IMG/VR virus record: IMGVR_UViG_3300021963_009993
Location: 117,261-181,260 of that record
Length of the DNA stretch: 64,000 nt
Origin: a virus
Direction: 5' to 3' (one strand)
The position numbers and the translations under genes were made by a program. This document shows positions 39,734 through 48,211 of the stretch, in pieces. The notes beneath the pieces are model-generated. The model was not told the origin of the DNA, ran no database searches, and worked only from the letters and a program-made list of their open reading frames with translations. The first letter of the stretch is position 1, and every line of letters begins with the position of its first letter.

Positions 39734-39994
39734 TTATACTTTACCAAGTGCATTTTTAACTGCTTCTCGTCTTAATCGTTCAATTCTAAGTCTTTCAGGA
39801 TTCATCACCTTGTTCTCTATAGCTTGTGGTGAAAGATTTAATGCTTGTATTCTATTATTATTGGATGTAATAGTAGATTCGACTCTAGCTGTTGAAGCAG
39901 GTGTTTGTACTGGTACAACAGGTCGTTGAGCAAATGGAATTTGAGGAGGATTCCTACTTAAATCCGGTGTTCTATTTCTGCATCCGCATCCCAT
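39734..39994 (-). CDS. Small protein with MGCGC start, 86 aa
   Basis: A small protein of the MGCGCxNR type seen in many phages. The N-terminal Cys pair may bind metal. The remainder is Pro/Gln/Asn-rich, then a basic helix (PERLRIERLRREAVKNAL). AAGGAGG lies before the start. Function is unknown. It diverges from the TPR-glycosyltransferase gene. Confidence 0.7.
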   Translation of the reverse strand: MGCGCRNRTPDLSRNPPQIPFAQRPVVPVQTPASTARVESTITSNNNRIQALNLSPQAIENKVMNPERLRIERLRREAVKNALGKV

Positions 39995-40014
39995 AAAAAC
40001 CTCCTTATAAAGGT

Positions 40015-40020
40015 TATAAT
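40015..40020 (+). promoter_or_regulatory. TATAAT box 6 nt before 40027 start
   Basis: A consensus hexamer followed by ATATTT and the ATG. No ribosome site lies in between. Confidence 0.5.
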
Positions 40021-40026
40021 ATATTT

Positions 40027-41493
40027 ATGAATATAGACAGCAATTTGATAAAAGATTTAATTTCGCAAACAATAAAGAAGACATATCAATACTTTTCAAT
40101 AGGGAATTACATAGATGCAGAGATTCTATTGGAACAGGCTCTGAAAATTGATTATTCATTGGAAATCAGACAGCTTTTGACTGTATGTAAAATGAATTTG
40201 AAAAAGTATGATGAAGCCAAAGTTATATGCTTGGAAACTGTTAAAGAGTCTAATTCAGCAGAAGATTACAACAATCTTGGTTTAATAGAAAAGCTACAAG
40301 GAAATTGCAGAAAAGCTCTTGTTTTTTACAAGAAGGCTATGAGTATAAATTCAAATAAACCATCAATATTAGCTAATTATGCATCTTTTTTATATGAAAA
40401 AAAGAAAACAAAAAAGGCACATGAACTTATTGATAAGGCAATAGAATTAAGTCCAAAACACGAGGTTTTTAAACTGAACAAAACAAGCATGTACATGGCT
40501 TTATGCAAGTATAAAATGGCATCTGTTTACTTACAGAGCATTATGGGAGAAATAGATAAAAACAGTTATTTAAATGTGGAATATTTTTATTGTATGGCTG
40601 CACAAGGAAAATATTCACAAGCGTGGAATCATTTTGAAGCAAGATATTCATCCGTACAACCTATCAAGAAAACACTAGAAAGATATAAAAAACCATTATT
40701 GAAAGAAAAGAAAAATTTTTACGAAGAAAAAATATGCATAGTACAGGAACAAGGTGCTGGCGATAATATGATGTTTTTAAGATTTATACCAGAATTTTTG
40801 AAAATAGCTCCAAATTCTTATTTTGAAAGCGGAAGACTTTTTGGAAGTTATTGTGACAAAATAGGAATTAATCACCAAGAAACAATTAGTGAAGATGCGA
40901 CACATATAATAGGATTGATGAGTTTGCCTTATTTGCTTGATGTCAAAAAAGCATCAATCCCTCTTAATCCATTTGCTTATGAAAAAAAATCAAATGATAA
41001 AATAAAAATAGGTCTATGTTGGGCTGGATCACCTTTGCATCCTATGGACTACCAAAGAAGCACTTTTTTAAGATCTTATGACGAACTGCTTAAAAATGAC
41101 AAGTTTGAAATTTACAGTTTTCAAAAAGACAGAAGGCCAAGAAAATACATAAACAACGATAAAATATATGATTTTTCTGACGGTTTTGATGAATACAGAT
41201 TGACTGATCTTTCAGAAAAGCTTGTTGATGTTTATTCAACTGCGAGACTGATGTTAGACATGGATTATATGGTTAGTGTTGACACATTTCCAGCACACAT
41301 TGCTGCAACATGTGGAATTCCAACCATGTTGATTTTAAGTGATAAGCCAGATTGGAGATGGGGATTTAGAAAAAAAAAGACAGAGTGGTATCCAAGCATT
41401 GAAATTTTTAGATGTCACAAGAATACAAAGCTTGAAAATATAGTTTCGCAAATCGCTGATAAAATAGAAAAAGGGTGCCAGAATAATTTCTGA
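40027..41493 (+). CDS. TPR-GT9-like glycosyltransferase
   Basis: Residues 15-190 hold TPR repeats (AEDYNNLGLIEKLQGNCRKA, PSILANYASFLYEKKKTKKA), a protein-protein scaffold. Residues 235-480 are a GT-B sugar transferase of the heptosyltransferase kind: QGAGDNMMFLRF, IKIGLCWAGSP, and DYMVSVDTFPAHIAATCGIP near the nucleotide-sugar site. TPR plus GT is also the plan of O-GlcNAc-type protein transferases, so the target may be a protein. There is no Shine-Dalgarno sequence and TATAAT is 6 bases before the ATG. The terminator hairpin overlaps the end of the gene. Confidence 0.8.
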   Translation: MNIDSNLIKDLISQTIKKTYQYFSIGNYIDAEILLEQALKIDYSLEIRQLLTVCKMNLKKYDEAKVICLETVKESNSAEDYNNLGLIEKLQGNCRKALVFYKKAMSINSNKPSILANYASFLYEKKKTKKAHELIDKAIELSPKHEVFKLNKTSMYMALCKYKMASVYLQSIMGEIDKNSYLNVEYFYCMAAQGKYSQAWNHFEARYSSVQPIKKTLERYKKPLLKEKKNFYEEKICIVQEQGAGDNMMFLRFIPEFLKIAPNSYFESGRLFGSYCDKIGINHQETISEDATHIIGLMSLPYLLDVKKASIPLNPFAYEKKSNDKIKIGLCWAGSPLHPMDYQRSTFLRSYDELLKNDKFEIYSFQKDRRPRKYINNDKIYDFSDGFDEYRLTDLSEKLVDVYSTARLMLDMDYMVSVDTFPAHIAATCGIPTMLILSDKPDWRWGFRKKKTEWYPSIEIFRCHKNTKLENIVSQIADKIEKGCQNNF

Positions 41494-41505
41494 CACCCTT
41501 TCAAT
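41470..41505. terminator. Bidirectional terminator between convergent genes
   Basis: AAAGGGTG (41470-41477) pairs with CACCCTTT further on, extended by CAG/CTG after one mismatch, with T-runs on both strands. It overlaps the last codons of the TPR-GT gene and serves the small gene on the other strand as well. Confidence 0.78.
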
Positions 41506-41518
41506 TAATTTCAATAGA

Positions 41519-41803
41519 TCAATTCGCAGCAACGCTCTTGGTTGCACGGGTAGTCTTTGCAGTTGGTACTGGAGCAACTTCAGCTGTGTAACCCAGAGCC
41601 AATGCCCTGCGCTTGCAAGCCTTGAGTGCAGCAGAGCGGGTGGGGAAATAAATGCCACCTTCTGCATGAAGAACAGCAGTAGTCCTGAAACCGGGAATGG
41701 TTGCATTTGCTTGGTAAACCGTGTTTCCATCAACGGTTCTTTCGTTGATAGTAAAACGGATAGCTCTTTCAGTAATCGTCGTTCTAGCGGTAGAATTGCT
41801 CAT
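41519..41803 (-). CDS. Small Ala/Thr-rich protein, 94 aa, likely abundant
   Basis: Codon use is GC-richer than the surroundings, like the capsid gene. The protein is basic and contains GGIYFPTRSAALKACKRRALA in the middle and an Ala/Thr/Lys tail (KTTRATKSVAAN) that looks DNA-binding or disordered. GGAG lies before ATG 41803; the longer frame is unlikely. No family is recognised. A basic tail and high expression would fit a DNA-binding or head protein. Confidence 0.66.
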   Translation of the reverse strand: MSNSTARTTITERAIRFTINERTVDGNTVYQANATIPGFRTTAVLHAEGGIYFPTRSAALKACKRRALALGYTAEVAPVPTAKTTRATKSVAAN

Positions 41804-41843
41804 GTTTAAACTCCAATACACAGCGTGACTTTGCACACATTTA

Positions 41844-41871
41844 CAAAAAAAAGGCGAAATACGAATCGCCT
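41844..41871 (-). terminator. Terminator after 41884 gene
   Basis: On the minus strand AGGCGA...TCGCCT forms a 6-bp stem with an 8-base loop, followed by eight Ts. Confidence 0.75.
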
Positions 41872-41883
41872 ACATTTAAAATT

Positions 41884-42492
41884 CTATTCATTTACACGAA
41901 AGAAATTCAAGCTATCTGTAAAAATTTTTTCGATGTTCTTTCTATTCAGCGATAAAAAGTTTATTTTTTGAATGTTCATTGGAGAACTCAAAACTATTGT
42001 GGGTGGCTTAAAGTTTCTTTCTTGATAGAAATTTTGAACTTTTTGAGTCAAATAAAGCTTGGAATGTTCTATTACAAGTGAATTAAATGTTAAATTTTCC
42101 AAGGTTCTTTCGACTATCTTATTTAAAGTGTCACAAGTATCTTCTATTTTTTTATTTTCAAATTCTACATCCACATACCAATTCATATTAAAAAAATCAT
42201 AACTAAATGATGGGTTGAGATTTGATTGTTGAAATGAGTTTTCTTCTATTTTGCAAAATTGATGTTTAGACAAATGAGAATCTTTTCTCATGGCTATTTC
42301 ACAATAAAAATTCTTAAATGTGAATAAAAAAGCATCTTCGGGTCTGATGTAATTAAAATATTTTTTGCAAAAAATACAACAGTCTGACAAGTACATATCT
42401 TTAGACAAAACATGGCAGAATTTGCAACGATTTATGAATCTTAAATCGTCTAATTTTGTTTCTGTTTTTTCAAGCAGTATTTCGTTATACAT
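41884..42492 (-). CDS. Hypothetical protein with CxxC zinc site, 202 aa
   Basis: The N-terminus has CKFC (near 23), then CCIFCKKYF (near 39), a likely zinc ribbon. The rest is a Phe/Asn-rich soluble domain with EHSKLYLTQKVQNFYQE. ATG 42492 is preferred; the longer frame uses TTG. No Shine-Dalgarno sequence is visible. Function is unknown. Confidence 0.66.
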   Translation of the reverse strand: MYNEILLEKTETKLDDLRFINRCKFCHVLSKDMYLSDCCIFCKKYFNYIRPEDAFLFTFKNFYCEIAMRKDSHLSKHQFCKIEENSFQQSNLNPSFSYDFFNMNWYVDVEFENKKIEDTCDTLNKIVERTLENLTFNSLVIEHSKLYLTQKVQNFYQERNFKPPTIVLSSPMNIQKINFLSLNRKNIEKIFTDSLNFFRVNE

Positions 42493-42568
42493 TATCAAAA
42501 ATAATTTAAAGATGAACTATATATAATTGTAGCATTTTTGTATGCATATTCCAATTGTGAGGATTTAA

Positions 42569-42814
42569 ATGAAATCATTTAAACAATGGGCTGAAAACAA
42601 GAACCTTGAACTTCCCGCTCTAAATGAAAAAACAGCCAGAGCAGGTATCGCACATTGGGCTTATCCAGATGGTTATATTCGTAGCCATTATCCCGGCAGC
42701 TATTTTATGCCTATAGCAGCCGATGCCCTTCAGAAGATGGGTGATAACGCCGATGACGAGAGCAAGGTTGATCATGGTCAAATGAAATACAAGCACCACG
42801 ACAAACTTGATTAA
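42569..42814 (+). CDS. Putative head-targeted protein, 81 aa
   Basis: The start MKSFKQWAENKNLELPALNEK matches the targeting pattern and has an L-N-E site at 18-20. The mature portion is Tyr/His-rich and acidic (HWAYPDGYIRSHYPGSYFM). GAGGATTTAA precedes the ATG, and a terminator follows directly. It is a single-gene unit. Confidence 0.7.
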   Translation: MKSFKQWAENKNLELPALNEKTARAGIAHWAYPDGYIRSHYPGSYFMPIAADALQKMGDNADDESKVDHGQMKYKHHDKLD

Positions 42815-42841
42815 TCTTAAATAAAAACGGTCACAACCATC

Positions 42842-42875
42842 AAGGCTAGTCTGCATATGCAGGCTAGCCTTTTTT
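42842..42875 (+). terminator. Rho-independent terminator
   Basis: AAGGCTAG and CTAGCCTT flank CTGCATATGCAG, giving a long near-perfect stem followed by TTTTTT. Confidence 0.88.
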
Positions 42876-43203
42876 AATCGTCATCAGAAGAATCTTTCAA
42901 TCTATTTTCATAATCTTCTTGCTTAATGCTTTTTTTATCTTTGTTAAGCATTTCTGGCACATTGACCCAATATCCCCATTGGTCTTCATTCTTTGGATTT
43001 TGAAAAATCATTCCTTTTTTAAAATATTTGAATATTATTTCTTCGACTCTTTCTTTGCTTAACCCTGTTTCTTTTGCGATTGCACTAACGCTTCTCCAAT
43101 TCCATTGGCTATTTCTCGCTAATGCTTTGAAAACTTTTTGTTCTTCATCACCATCTTTTGTTCCTTGGGGATAGATATCATACCAATTAGGAGGATTTTT
43201 CAT
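42874..43203 (-). CDS. Winged-helix DNA-binding protein, 109 aa
   Basis: The segment WNWRSVSAIAKETGLSKERV followed by IFKYFKKGMIFQNP and WGYWVNV has the helix-turn-helix plus wing of a winged-helix domain, a type I recall in phage proteins with similar PQGTKDGDEE starts. It is probably a regulator or DNA-end protein. GGTG precedes the start. The C-terminus is acidic (DSSDDD). Confidence 0.72.
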   Translation of the reverse strand: MKNPPNWYDIYPQGTKDGDEEQKVFKALARNSQWNWRSVSAIAKETGLSKERVEEIIFKYFKKGMIFQNPKNEDQWGYWVNVPEMLNKDKKSIKQEDYENRLKDSSDDD

Positions 43204-43349
43204 TTTACACCAATGGAAATATATTTAAAATTTTAATCATACAAATCAAATAGATTCAAGTTATATTTTAAATTTTGAAAAAAACAGTTAAATAAAATTT
43301 AATATACTATCTTATTATTGGCATATAACAATTCAAAGAAGGACAACTC

Positions 43350-43832
43350 ATGAAACAGAGTCGTGCGGAACAACTACAAGAAAGACTAGGAAAGCTTTCG
43401 GCCCATAATAGAATTATGAATGGCGACACATTATATATCTTTGAAAACCATAAGAGGCATGATTTAGTGCTTCCGCAAAAATCGAATTGTGGAAAGAAAA
43501 TCATTCCTCCCGGTCATAAATTTGAAGGAGATGCATATTTTTTGAATTTGATGAAGGCTGGTGAAGTTCGCCTTGTTAGTTCAAGAAAGATTGAATCACC
43601 CCAAGAGACACCACCTGAAACACAAATAAATGAAGGGACAAGCAACATGGAAAAGCTTATTTTAGATCAACCAGACAAGGTTACACAGCATGGCAAAACA
43701 GAACATGTCGTTGTTGATAACACTAAAGCTCATCAAACTCAAAACAATGTGAAGAAGGAATCAAATGTTTTTGAAAACGATATTCTTTTAAATGAAAATC
43801 CCATGTCTGGGATTGATATTATCAACGGTTAA
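43350..43832 (+). CDS. Hypothetical protein, 160 aa
   Basis: A structured N-terminal half (GDTLYIFENHKRHDLVLPQ, PPGHKFEGDAYFLNLMKAGE), then a Thr/Glu/Asn-rich, likely disordered second half (about 80-160). AAGGAC is before the start. The N-terminal part might be a small beta domain of a virion protein. No family is recognised. Confidence 0.68.
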   Translation: MKQSRAEQLQERLGKLSAHNRIMNGDTLYIFENHKRHDLVLPQKSNCGKKIIPPGHKFEGDAYFLNLMKAGEVRLVSSRKIESPQETPPETQINEGTSNMEKLILDQPDKVTQHGKTEHVVVDNTKAHQTQNNVKKESNVFENDILLNENPMSGIDIING

Positions 43833-44214
43833 AGAACCAATCAGTTTTTTCTTTTAGTATATTTTCTTTCAGATATTCAATAGCCCCCGCAACTTTTCTA
43901 TGAATTTTGCGGGGCAACTTATTTATATTAAACCATTTATATCCATCATGTTCTTTGCTTAATTTGCATTTAAACTTATCTTTGACCTTGGCAAAAAAAA
44001 TTTTATATTCTTTATCGTGATCCTTCCTAAAATAAAATCCTATTTTTTCAAATTTGGGCAGATGACCTATTTCTTCTTTTGTTTCTCTTTTGGCAGTCTG
44101 CAAATATTTTTCGCCTTCGTCTTTTGTACCGCCGGGAATTTCCCATTGATCATCTTTTTTAAGCAAAAGTATTTTATCATCATTTATGAATATAAAACCA
44201 GCACCAAGCTTCAT
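43822..44214 (-). CDS. Nudix hydrolase
   Basis: The Nudix box spans residues 29-50 with pattern G-x5-E-x7-R-E-x2-E-E-x-G, including R43, E44, E47 and E48. Nudix enzymes hydrolyse nucleoside diphosphates linked to other groups. T4 NudE acts on ADP-sugars and related compounds; the substrate here is open. The gene is coupled to the upstream one by ATGA and overlaps the previous plus-strand gene by 11 bp. Confidence 0.88.
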   Translation of the reverse strand: MKLGAGFIFINDDKILLLKKDDQWEIPGGTKDEGEKYLQTAKRETKEEIGHLPKFEKIGFYFRKDHDKEYKIFFAKVKDKFKCKLSKEHDGYKWFNINKLPRKIHRKVAGAIEYLKENILKEKTDWFFNR

Positions 44215-44747
44215 GATTTTGGCCCACGCTTGTGACTTACATGTATTGTATCTTTCTTTTTGTCTGGCAGACTTTTTAGTTCTTGCATTTTTTTATAAAG
44301 CTTGTTGGACATTTCTTCTGCTGATATCTTGCCTTCTACTTTTTCTTTTTCTGTAACGATAACAGACTTTTTCATCTTGTTGTAATGTCCTTTAGACAAG
44401 ACAAAGCAATCAAGTTCATTGTTGTAGGAAATCATTCCAACCCATTCTCCATCATCCCAATTTCTTGATGATACTATTACTCTAAGTGGCTTTTCTGAGA
44501 AAACAAGTTTGACATGATAATTCATTTTCTTGAGTGCTGCACTTACATAACCCAAAGCAATCTTGGCAAAACCATGATTCATTTCATCTACTGTTGTTCT
44601 GTAATTAACTTCAACAGCATAACGACTGCTCTCAACCTTTTCATTTAGAAGACTGTATCTCTTCTCATAATATTCAGCGAATATTTGAGCTAATTCTTCT
44701 GGTTGAGCAAGGATTATTTCCTTAACATTTTCGAGTGGATTTATCAT
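44211..44747 (-). CDS. Hypothetical protein, 178 aa
   Basis: A helical N-terminal half (VKEIILAQPEELAQIFAEYYE) and a beta-type middle (KLVFSEKPLRVIVSSRNWDDG). The C-terminus is basic (PDKKKDTIHVSHKRGPKS). TATATA lies 5 bases before the ATG and there is no Shine-Dalgarno sequence. No family is recognised. Coupled to the Nudix gene downstream. Confidence 0.7.
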   Translation of the reverse strand: MINPLENVKEIILAQPEELAQIFAEYYEKRYSLLNEKVESSRYAVEVNYRTTVDEMNHGFAKIALGYVSAALKKMNYHVKLVFSEKPLRVIVSSRNWDDGEWVGMISYNNELDCFVLSKGHYNKMKKSVIVTEKEKVEGKISAEEMSNKLYKKMQELKSLPDKKKDTIHVSHKRGPKS

Positions 44748-44826
44748 ATTACTATATATGCTTGCTAAAAAGGAACCTTAAACTATTTTACACTAACTAT
44801 AATAAATTTACTAAACAAGGATTTTT

Positions 44827-45537
44827 ATGAAACCACTAGAAATAAAACCACATTTTATTAAAAGTTTTTATGCAAATGAATCACTAATAAGAATGTTTTT
44901 GAGTTACGACATGCTTTTGCCAAAGTTATCCGATATTTATACTGTAGATGGCAAAACATTAAATATTGGTATGATTTCATCCATGCATTGGTCTAGAACT
45001 TATGAATATTCTTGGTCTTACGATGTTGCAAAACTAGAAAAAAATCATTTGGTTTTAGACGCTGGTTGTGGCTATAGTGTTATAAAATACCCGATAGCTA
45101 AAAATTGTAGAAAAGTTGTCGGAATAGATTTAGATGAAAAATCGCTAACTCAAACTAAAGAGCATTGCAATATGCTTGGAATAGACAATATTGAACTATA
45201 CAAGTCTAATATTTCAGAATTTAAATATAATGAATTATTTGACAGAATTTTTTGTATAAGTGTTTTAGAACATGATGAAAGTAGAGAAAATAGAATTAAT
45301 TGCATAAAGAATATGATTGAACAATTAAAACCAGGAGGTTTATTTATATTTACTTATGATTTTTTTATTAGTGGCATTAGAAGAGATTTTCATATAGATG
45401 AAAAAGAATCAAATTTAATACTTGATTATTTTGGATTTGAAAATTTATATTTTAAAGATGAAACAGATGTTTTAGTAGCAGATGTGGATGGATCTGTTTT
45501 ATCTTGTGTTTGTTTAGTATATCAAAAATCTTACTAA
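44827..45537 (+). CDS. Class I SAM-dependent methyltransferase
   Basis: Motif I is VLDAGCGYSVIKYP, motif II is VVGIDLDEKS, and motif IV/V lies in FDRIFCISVLEHDE with LKPGGLFIFTYD. The product is 236 residues, with an N-terminal 60-residue extension before the SAM domain. Substrate unknown; the glycan cluster nearby makes a sugar or polyketide-like acceptor plausible. AAGGATTTTT precedes the start and TATAAT lies at 44798. It converges on the triple-domain methyltransferase gene with a 4-bp overlap. Confidence 0.85.
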   Translation: MKPLEIKPHFIKSFYANESLIRMFLSYDMLLPKLSDIYTVDGKTLNIGMISSMHWSRTYEYSWSYDVAKLEKNHLVLDAGCGYSVIKYPIAKNCRKVVGIDLDEKSLTQTKEHCNMLGIDNIELYKSNISEFKYNELFDRIFCISVLEHDESRENRINCIKNMIEQLKPGGLFIFTYDFFISGIRRDFHIDEKESNLILDYFGFENLYFKDETDVLVADVDGSVLSCVCLVYQKSY

Positions 45538-47180
45538 TCTTTGAACATTTCAACAATAAGACTTAGCTCTGGAAGATTATCCATAGTTTCAGCAATTATT
45601 TGTGGGTGTCCTTGATTGAATTCTCTTTTTTCAACTCTAAAACCCACTTGTTCTCCTATACTTTTTAATCCATTAAAATCGTATGCAATACTATGTCCAT
45701 TAAATAGTAATGTCCACAACTTGCCACTCTGAAAAGAAAAAGACTCGCATTCATTATTAATTTCATCAAAGATTTGAAGTTTATTGTTTTGATATAGATT
45801 TATTATTTTTTCTAGGTCTGGGACAAGGATTCTAAAAGCTCCACCCTTTTTTAGAAGCCTGTAACATTCTTGCAAAAACAAAATACCTTCATCTCTTGTA
45901 AGATGTTCAAGCATATGACTGCTGTACATCAAATCTATTTTCTCATTTTCTATATTAATTTTTTTCCTAGCATCAAATTGTAAAAATTTATATTGATTAA
46001 CTTGTGCAAATTGATTTAAATCATGAATATCAAGATTTATCCATCCATTATGAAACATGTTTATAAAACTACCAAAATTCAGTTTTAATTTTCCATCTCC
46101 TGATGGTATGCTTAGGGACAAACTTCCTTTCTCAAGTGTTTCCTTATCTACTGGAACTTGTGTTTTTGGCATTCTTTCAAGCCACCAATTTTCATCATGA
46201 AGAGAGCAATGTGTTTTATCAAACCCATCATCATTTTCTCCATAATCAATTCCATGTATTCCTCTATTGCTAACACGATCTATTTCGTCCATAATTTTTG
46301 GCAATAACTTCTCTGGTATGTGTTCCATTACAGCTACAGAAAAACAAACATCAAATTCTTTATCTTTGAAAGGCCAAGGAGTTTCACATACATCAAATTC
46401 AACAACTGAATTAGTGACTCTTGTCAAATAGCAATGTTTAGAAATTTCCAAGCCTTTTGCTTTAATTCCATTGCTTTCAAATCTTTTTACCAAATAACCT
46501 CTAGCACAACCAATTTCTAAAACAGATTTAGGATTAAGTTCCATAATTTTATCAAAAGTTACCCAATGAACAGGATAATCCCAATAACCTTCTCGTGCAT
46601 AACCTCCAACTTTATGACCACCATTGAAATAATTTTTATCAAACAAAGATTTTCTCTCTGTTGAATTTAAGTCTTCAATATTTTGTTCCGGTTTCGTGGC
46701 TTCTATAATCATGTCTGTCCCCAATTCACCATGTGGTAAAATTATGATGTTTTCAAATCCTGTTTCAGATAAAAGCTTTATGGCATATTTTGGATTCAAG
46801 CTGTTTTTGTGTGTGTTATCAGAGTAATCTTGATCTCCAAATATTATGCAAGAACAATTATCATTCCATTCATCATGGTCTAATACCCATTTCATTTGTA
46901 TTTCTGTATTAGCTGTTACAAAAACAGCTTTAGAACTTGGTTTAAGTATTCTGTAGACTTCATTTAGAAAACCTTTTACTTTTCTCCATGAAATATGTTC
47001 TATGCAATAATGACTAAAAACACCATTATATTGGTTATCATTTATGGGCAATGGTTCATTAAAATCTGCAACTATATCAACATTTTCTTCTTTTCTTATA
47101 TCTAAATTAGGCCTAAAAAAGGGTCTGTTACCGCCACCTAATTCTATTACATTTTCTTTGAAAGGGAATGTATAACTCAT
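45534..47180 (-). CDS. Protein with three tandem methyltransferase-like domains
   Basis: The 548 residues contain three class I-type domains. Domain 1 (1-170): VIELGGGNRPFFRPNLDI and FSHYCIEHISWRK. Domain 2 (175-330): SVLEIGCARGYLVKRF and FSVAVMEHIPEK. Domain 3 (350-548): KLNFGSFINMFHNGWINLDI and SSHMLEHLTRDEGIL. Domain 2 has the cleanest SAM loop. Domains 1 and 3 resemble the ones found in glycan clusters of bacteria. There is no Shine-Dalgarno sequence, and TATGAT is 6 bases before the ATG. The gene follows the glycosyltransferase set. Confidence 0.8.
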   Translation of the reverse strand: MSYTFPFKENVIELGGGNRPFFRPNLDIRKEENVDIVADFNEPLPINDNQYNGVFSHYCIEHISWRKVKGFLNEVYRILKPSSKAVFVTANTEIQMKWVLDHDEWNDNCSCIIFGDQDYSDNTHKNSLNPKYAIKLLSETGFENIIILPHGELGTDMIIEATKPEQNIEDLNSTERKSLFDKNYFNGGHKVGGYAREGYWDYPVHWVTFDKIMELNPKSVLEIGCARGYLVKRFESNGIKAKGLEISKHCYLTRVTNSVVEFDVCETPWPFKDKEFDVCFSVAVMEHIPEKLLPKIMDEIDRVSNRGIHGIDYGENDDGFDKTHCSLHDENWWLERMPKTQVPVDKETLEKGSLSLSIPSGDGKLKLNFGSFINMFHNGWINLDIHDLNQFAQVNQYKFLQFDARKKINIENEKIDLMYSSHMLEHLTRDEGILFLQECYRLLKKGGAFRILVPDLEKIINLYQNNKLQIFDEINNECESFSFQSGKLWTLLFNGHSIAYDFNGLKSIGEQVGFRVEKREFNQGHPQIIAETMDNLPELSLIVEMFKD

Positions 47181-47186
47181 AATTTT

Positions 47187-47192
47187 ATCATA
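47187..47192 (-). promoter_or_regulatory. TATGAT box 6 nt before 47180 start
   Basis: A -10-like hexamer followed by AAAATT and the ATG, with no ribosome site. Confidence 0.42.
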
Positions 47193-47206
47193 GTATTAAA
47201 TTACAA

Positions 47207-48211
47207 TTATGAATTTAATATTAATGATATTTCCTTTCTATAAGATTCTTTAATTTTATCCCATGTGTATTTTTCCGCTTGTTTTTGACACTCTTCTATT
47301 GTTGTAAAATTATTATTTTTATTATAATCTATAACTTCCATAAGTTTTTTTATTGATTTTTTTTCAACAACAAATCCGCAATCACCAACACAATCAGCTG
47401 CACCTGCTCCATCAGAAACAATAACTGGTCTTCCGCATGCCAGAGATTCCAAGACTTCTATGCCAAAACCTTCTGTAACACTTGGTTGAACATAAATGTT
47501 TATTTGATTATAAAAGTCTTCAATATTTTTAACGAAACCTAAGATATTAAAGTTGCCTTTGCCTAATTGTCTTATAATATGGATTAAACTTGTTGTTTGG
47601 GAACCAGCTAATGTTAGAACTGCATCTTTGTAATTAAGATTGGCCCACGCTTTTAATAAATATATTAAGCCTTTATCTGGCCCAATTTGACCTAGATATC
47701 CAACTGTGAATCTAGAAGGCTTGGCTTTTGCTTTCATGATATGTGTTCCGTGTGGCACAACAACTACATTTTTGCAGCCAAATTTTTCCATTATTTTTTT
47801 TGAGTGTTGTGAAGGACAAATTACTAAGTCTGCCAATAAATAACCATCAACATATTCCTTGAATAAACTAGCATCAGTAAGATGAGGAGCATTAAAATTC
47901 AAACCAAGACTCTCAAACTCTTTTTTACTTAAATCTACATCATGAGCAGCTGCTGTATAAATTATTTTTGACCCTTGTTTCTTTAGCTTTCTTATCGTTT
48001 TTGAAAATGTGCCAGAATAAAAATATGCCAGTTTTATATTTGAAAAATCTTCATTTATTATTTGATTTTCTGCCTCAAATGGTGATGCAGTTGGATTTGG
48101 ATTAAATACTTTTACTTCTCCTAAAGTAGTAAGAGCATCTAATTCATTTTTTGTGACTATGCCACCACCAGTCTGTGACCCTATCGCATCACATGTAAAA
48201 TAACCTAACAT
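47207..48211 (-). CDS. GT4-like glycosyltransferase
   Basis: A GT-B protein with FTVGYLGQIGPDKGL in the linker and the family hallmark EGFGIEVLESLACGRPVIVSDG (E-x7-E). These enzymes use nucleotide sugars with retention of configuration. A GTG lies 6 bases before ATG 48211. TAATG coupling with the previous gene and AGGTGGG support 48211. It is the third gene of the minus-strand set 49883 to 47207. Confidence 0.87.
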   Translation of the reverse strand: MLGYFTCDAIGSQTGGGIVTKNELDALTTLGEVKVFNPNPTASPFEAENQIINEDFSNIKLAYFYSGTFSKTIRKLKKQGSKIIYTAAAHDVDLSKKEFESLGLNFNAPHLTDASLFKEYVDGYLLADLVICPSQHSKKIMEKFGCKNVVVVPHGTHIMKAKAKPSRFTVGYLGQIGPDKGLIYLLKAWANLNYKDAVLTLAGSQTTSLIHIIRQLGKGNFNILGFVKNIEDFYNQINIYVQPSVTEGFGIEVLESLACGRPVIVSDGAGAADCVGDCGFVVEKKSIKKLMEVIDYNKNNNFTTIEECQKQAEKYTWDKIKESYRKEISLILNS

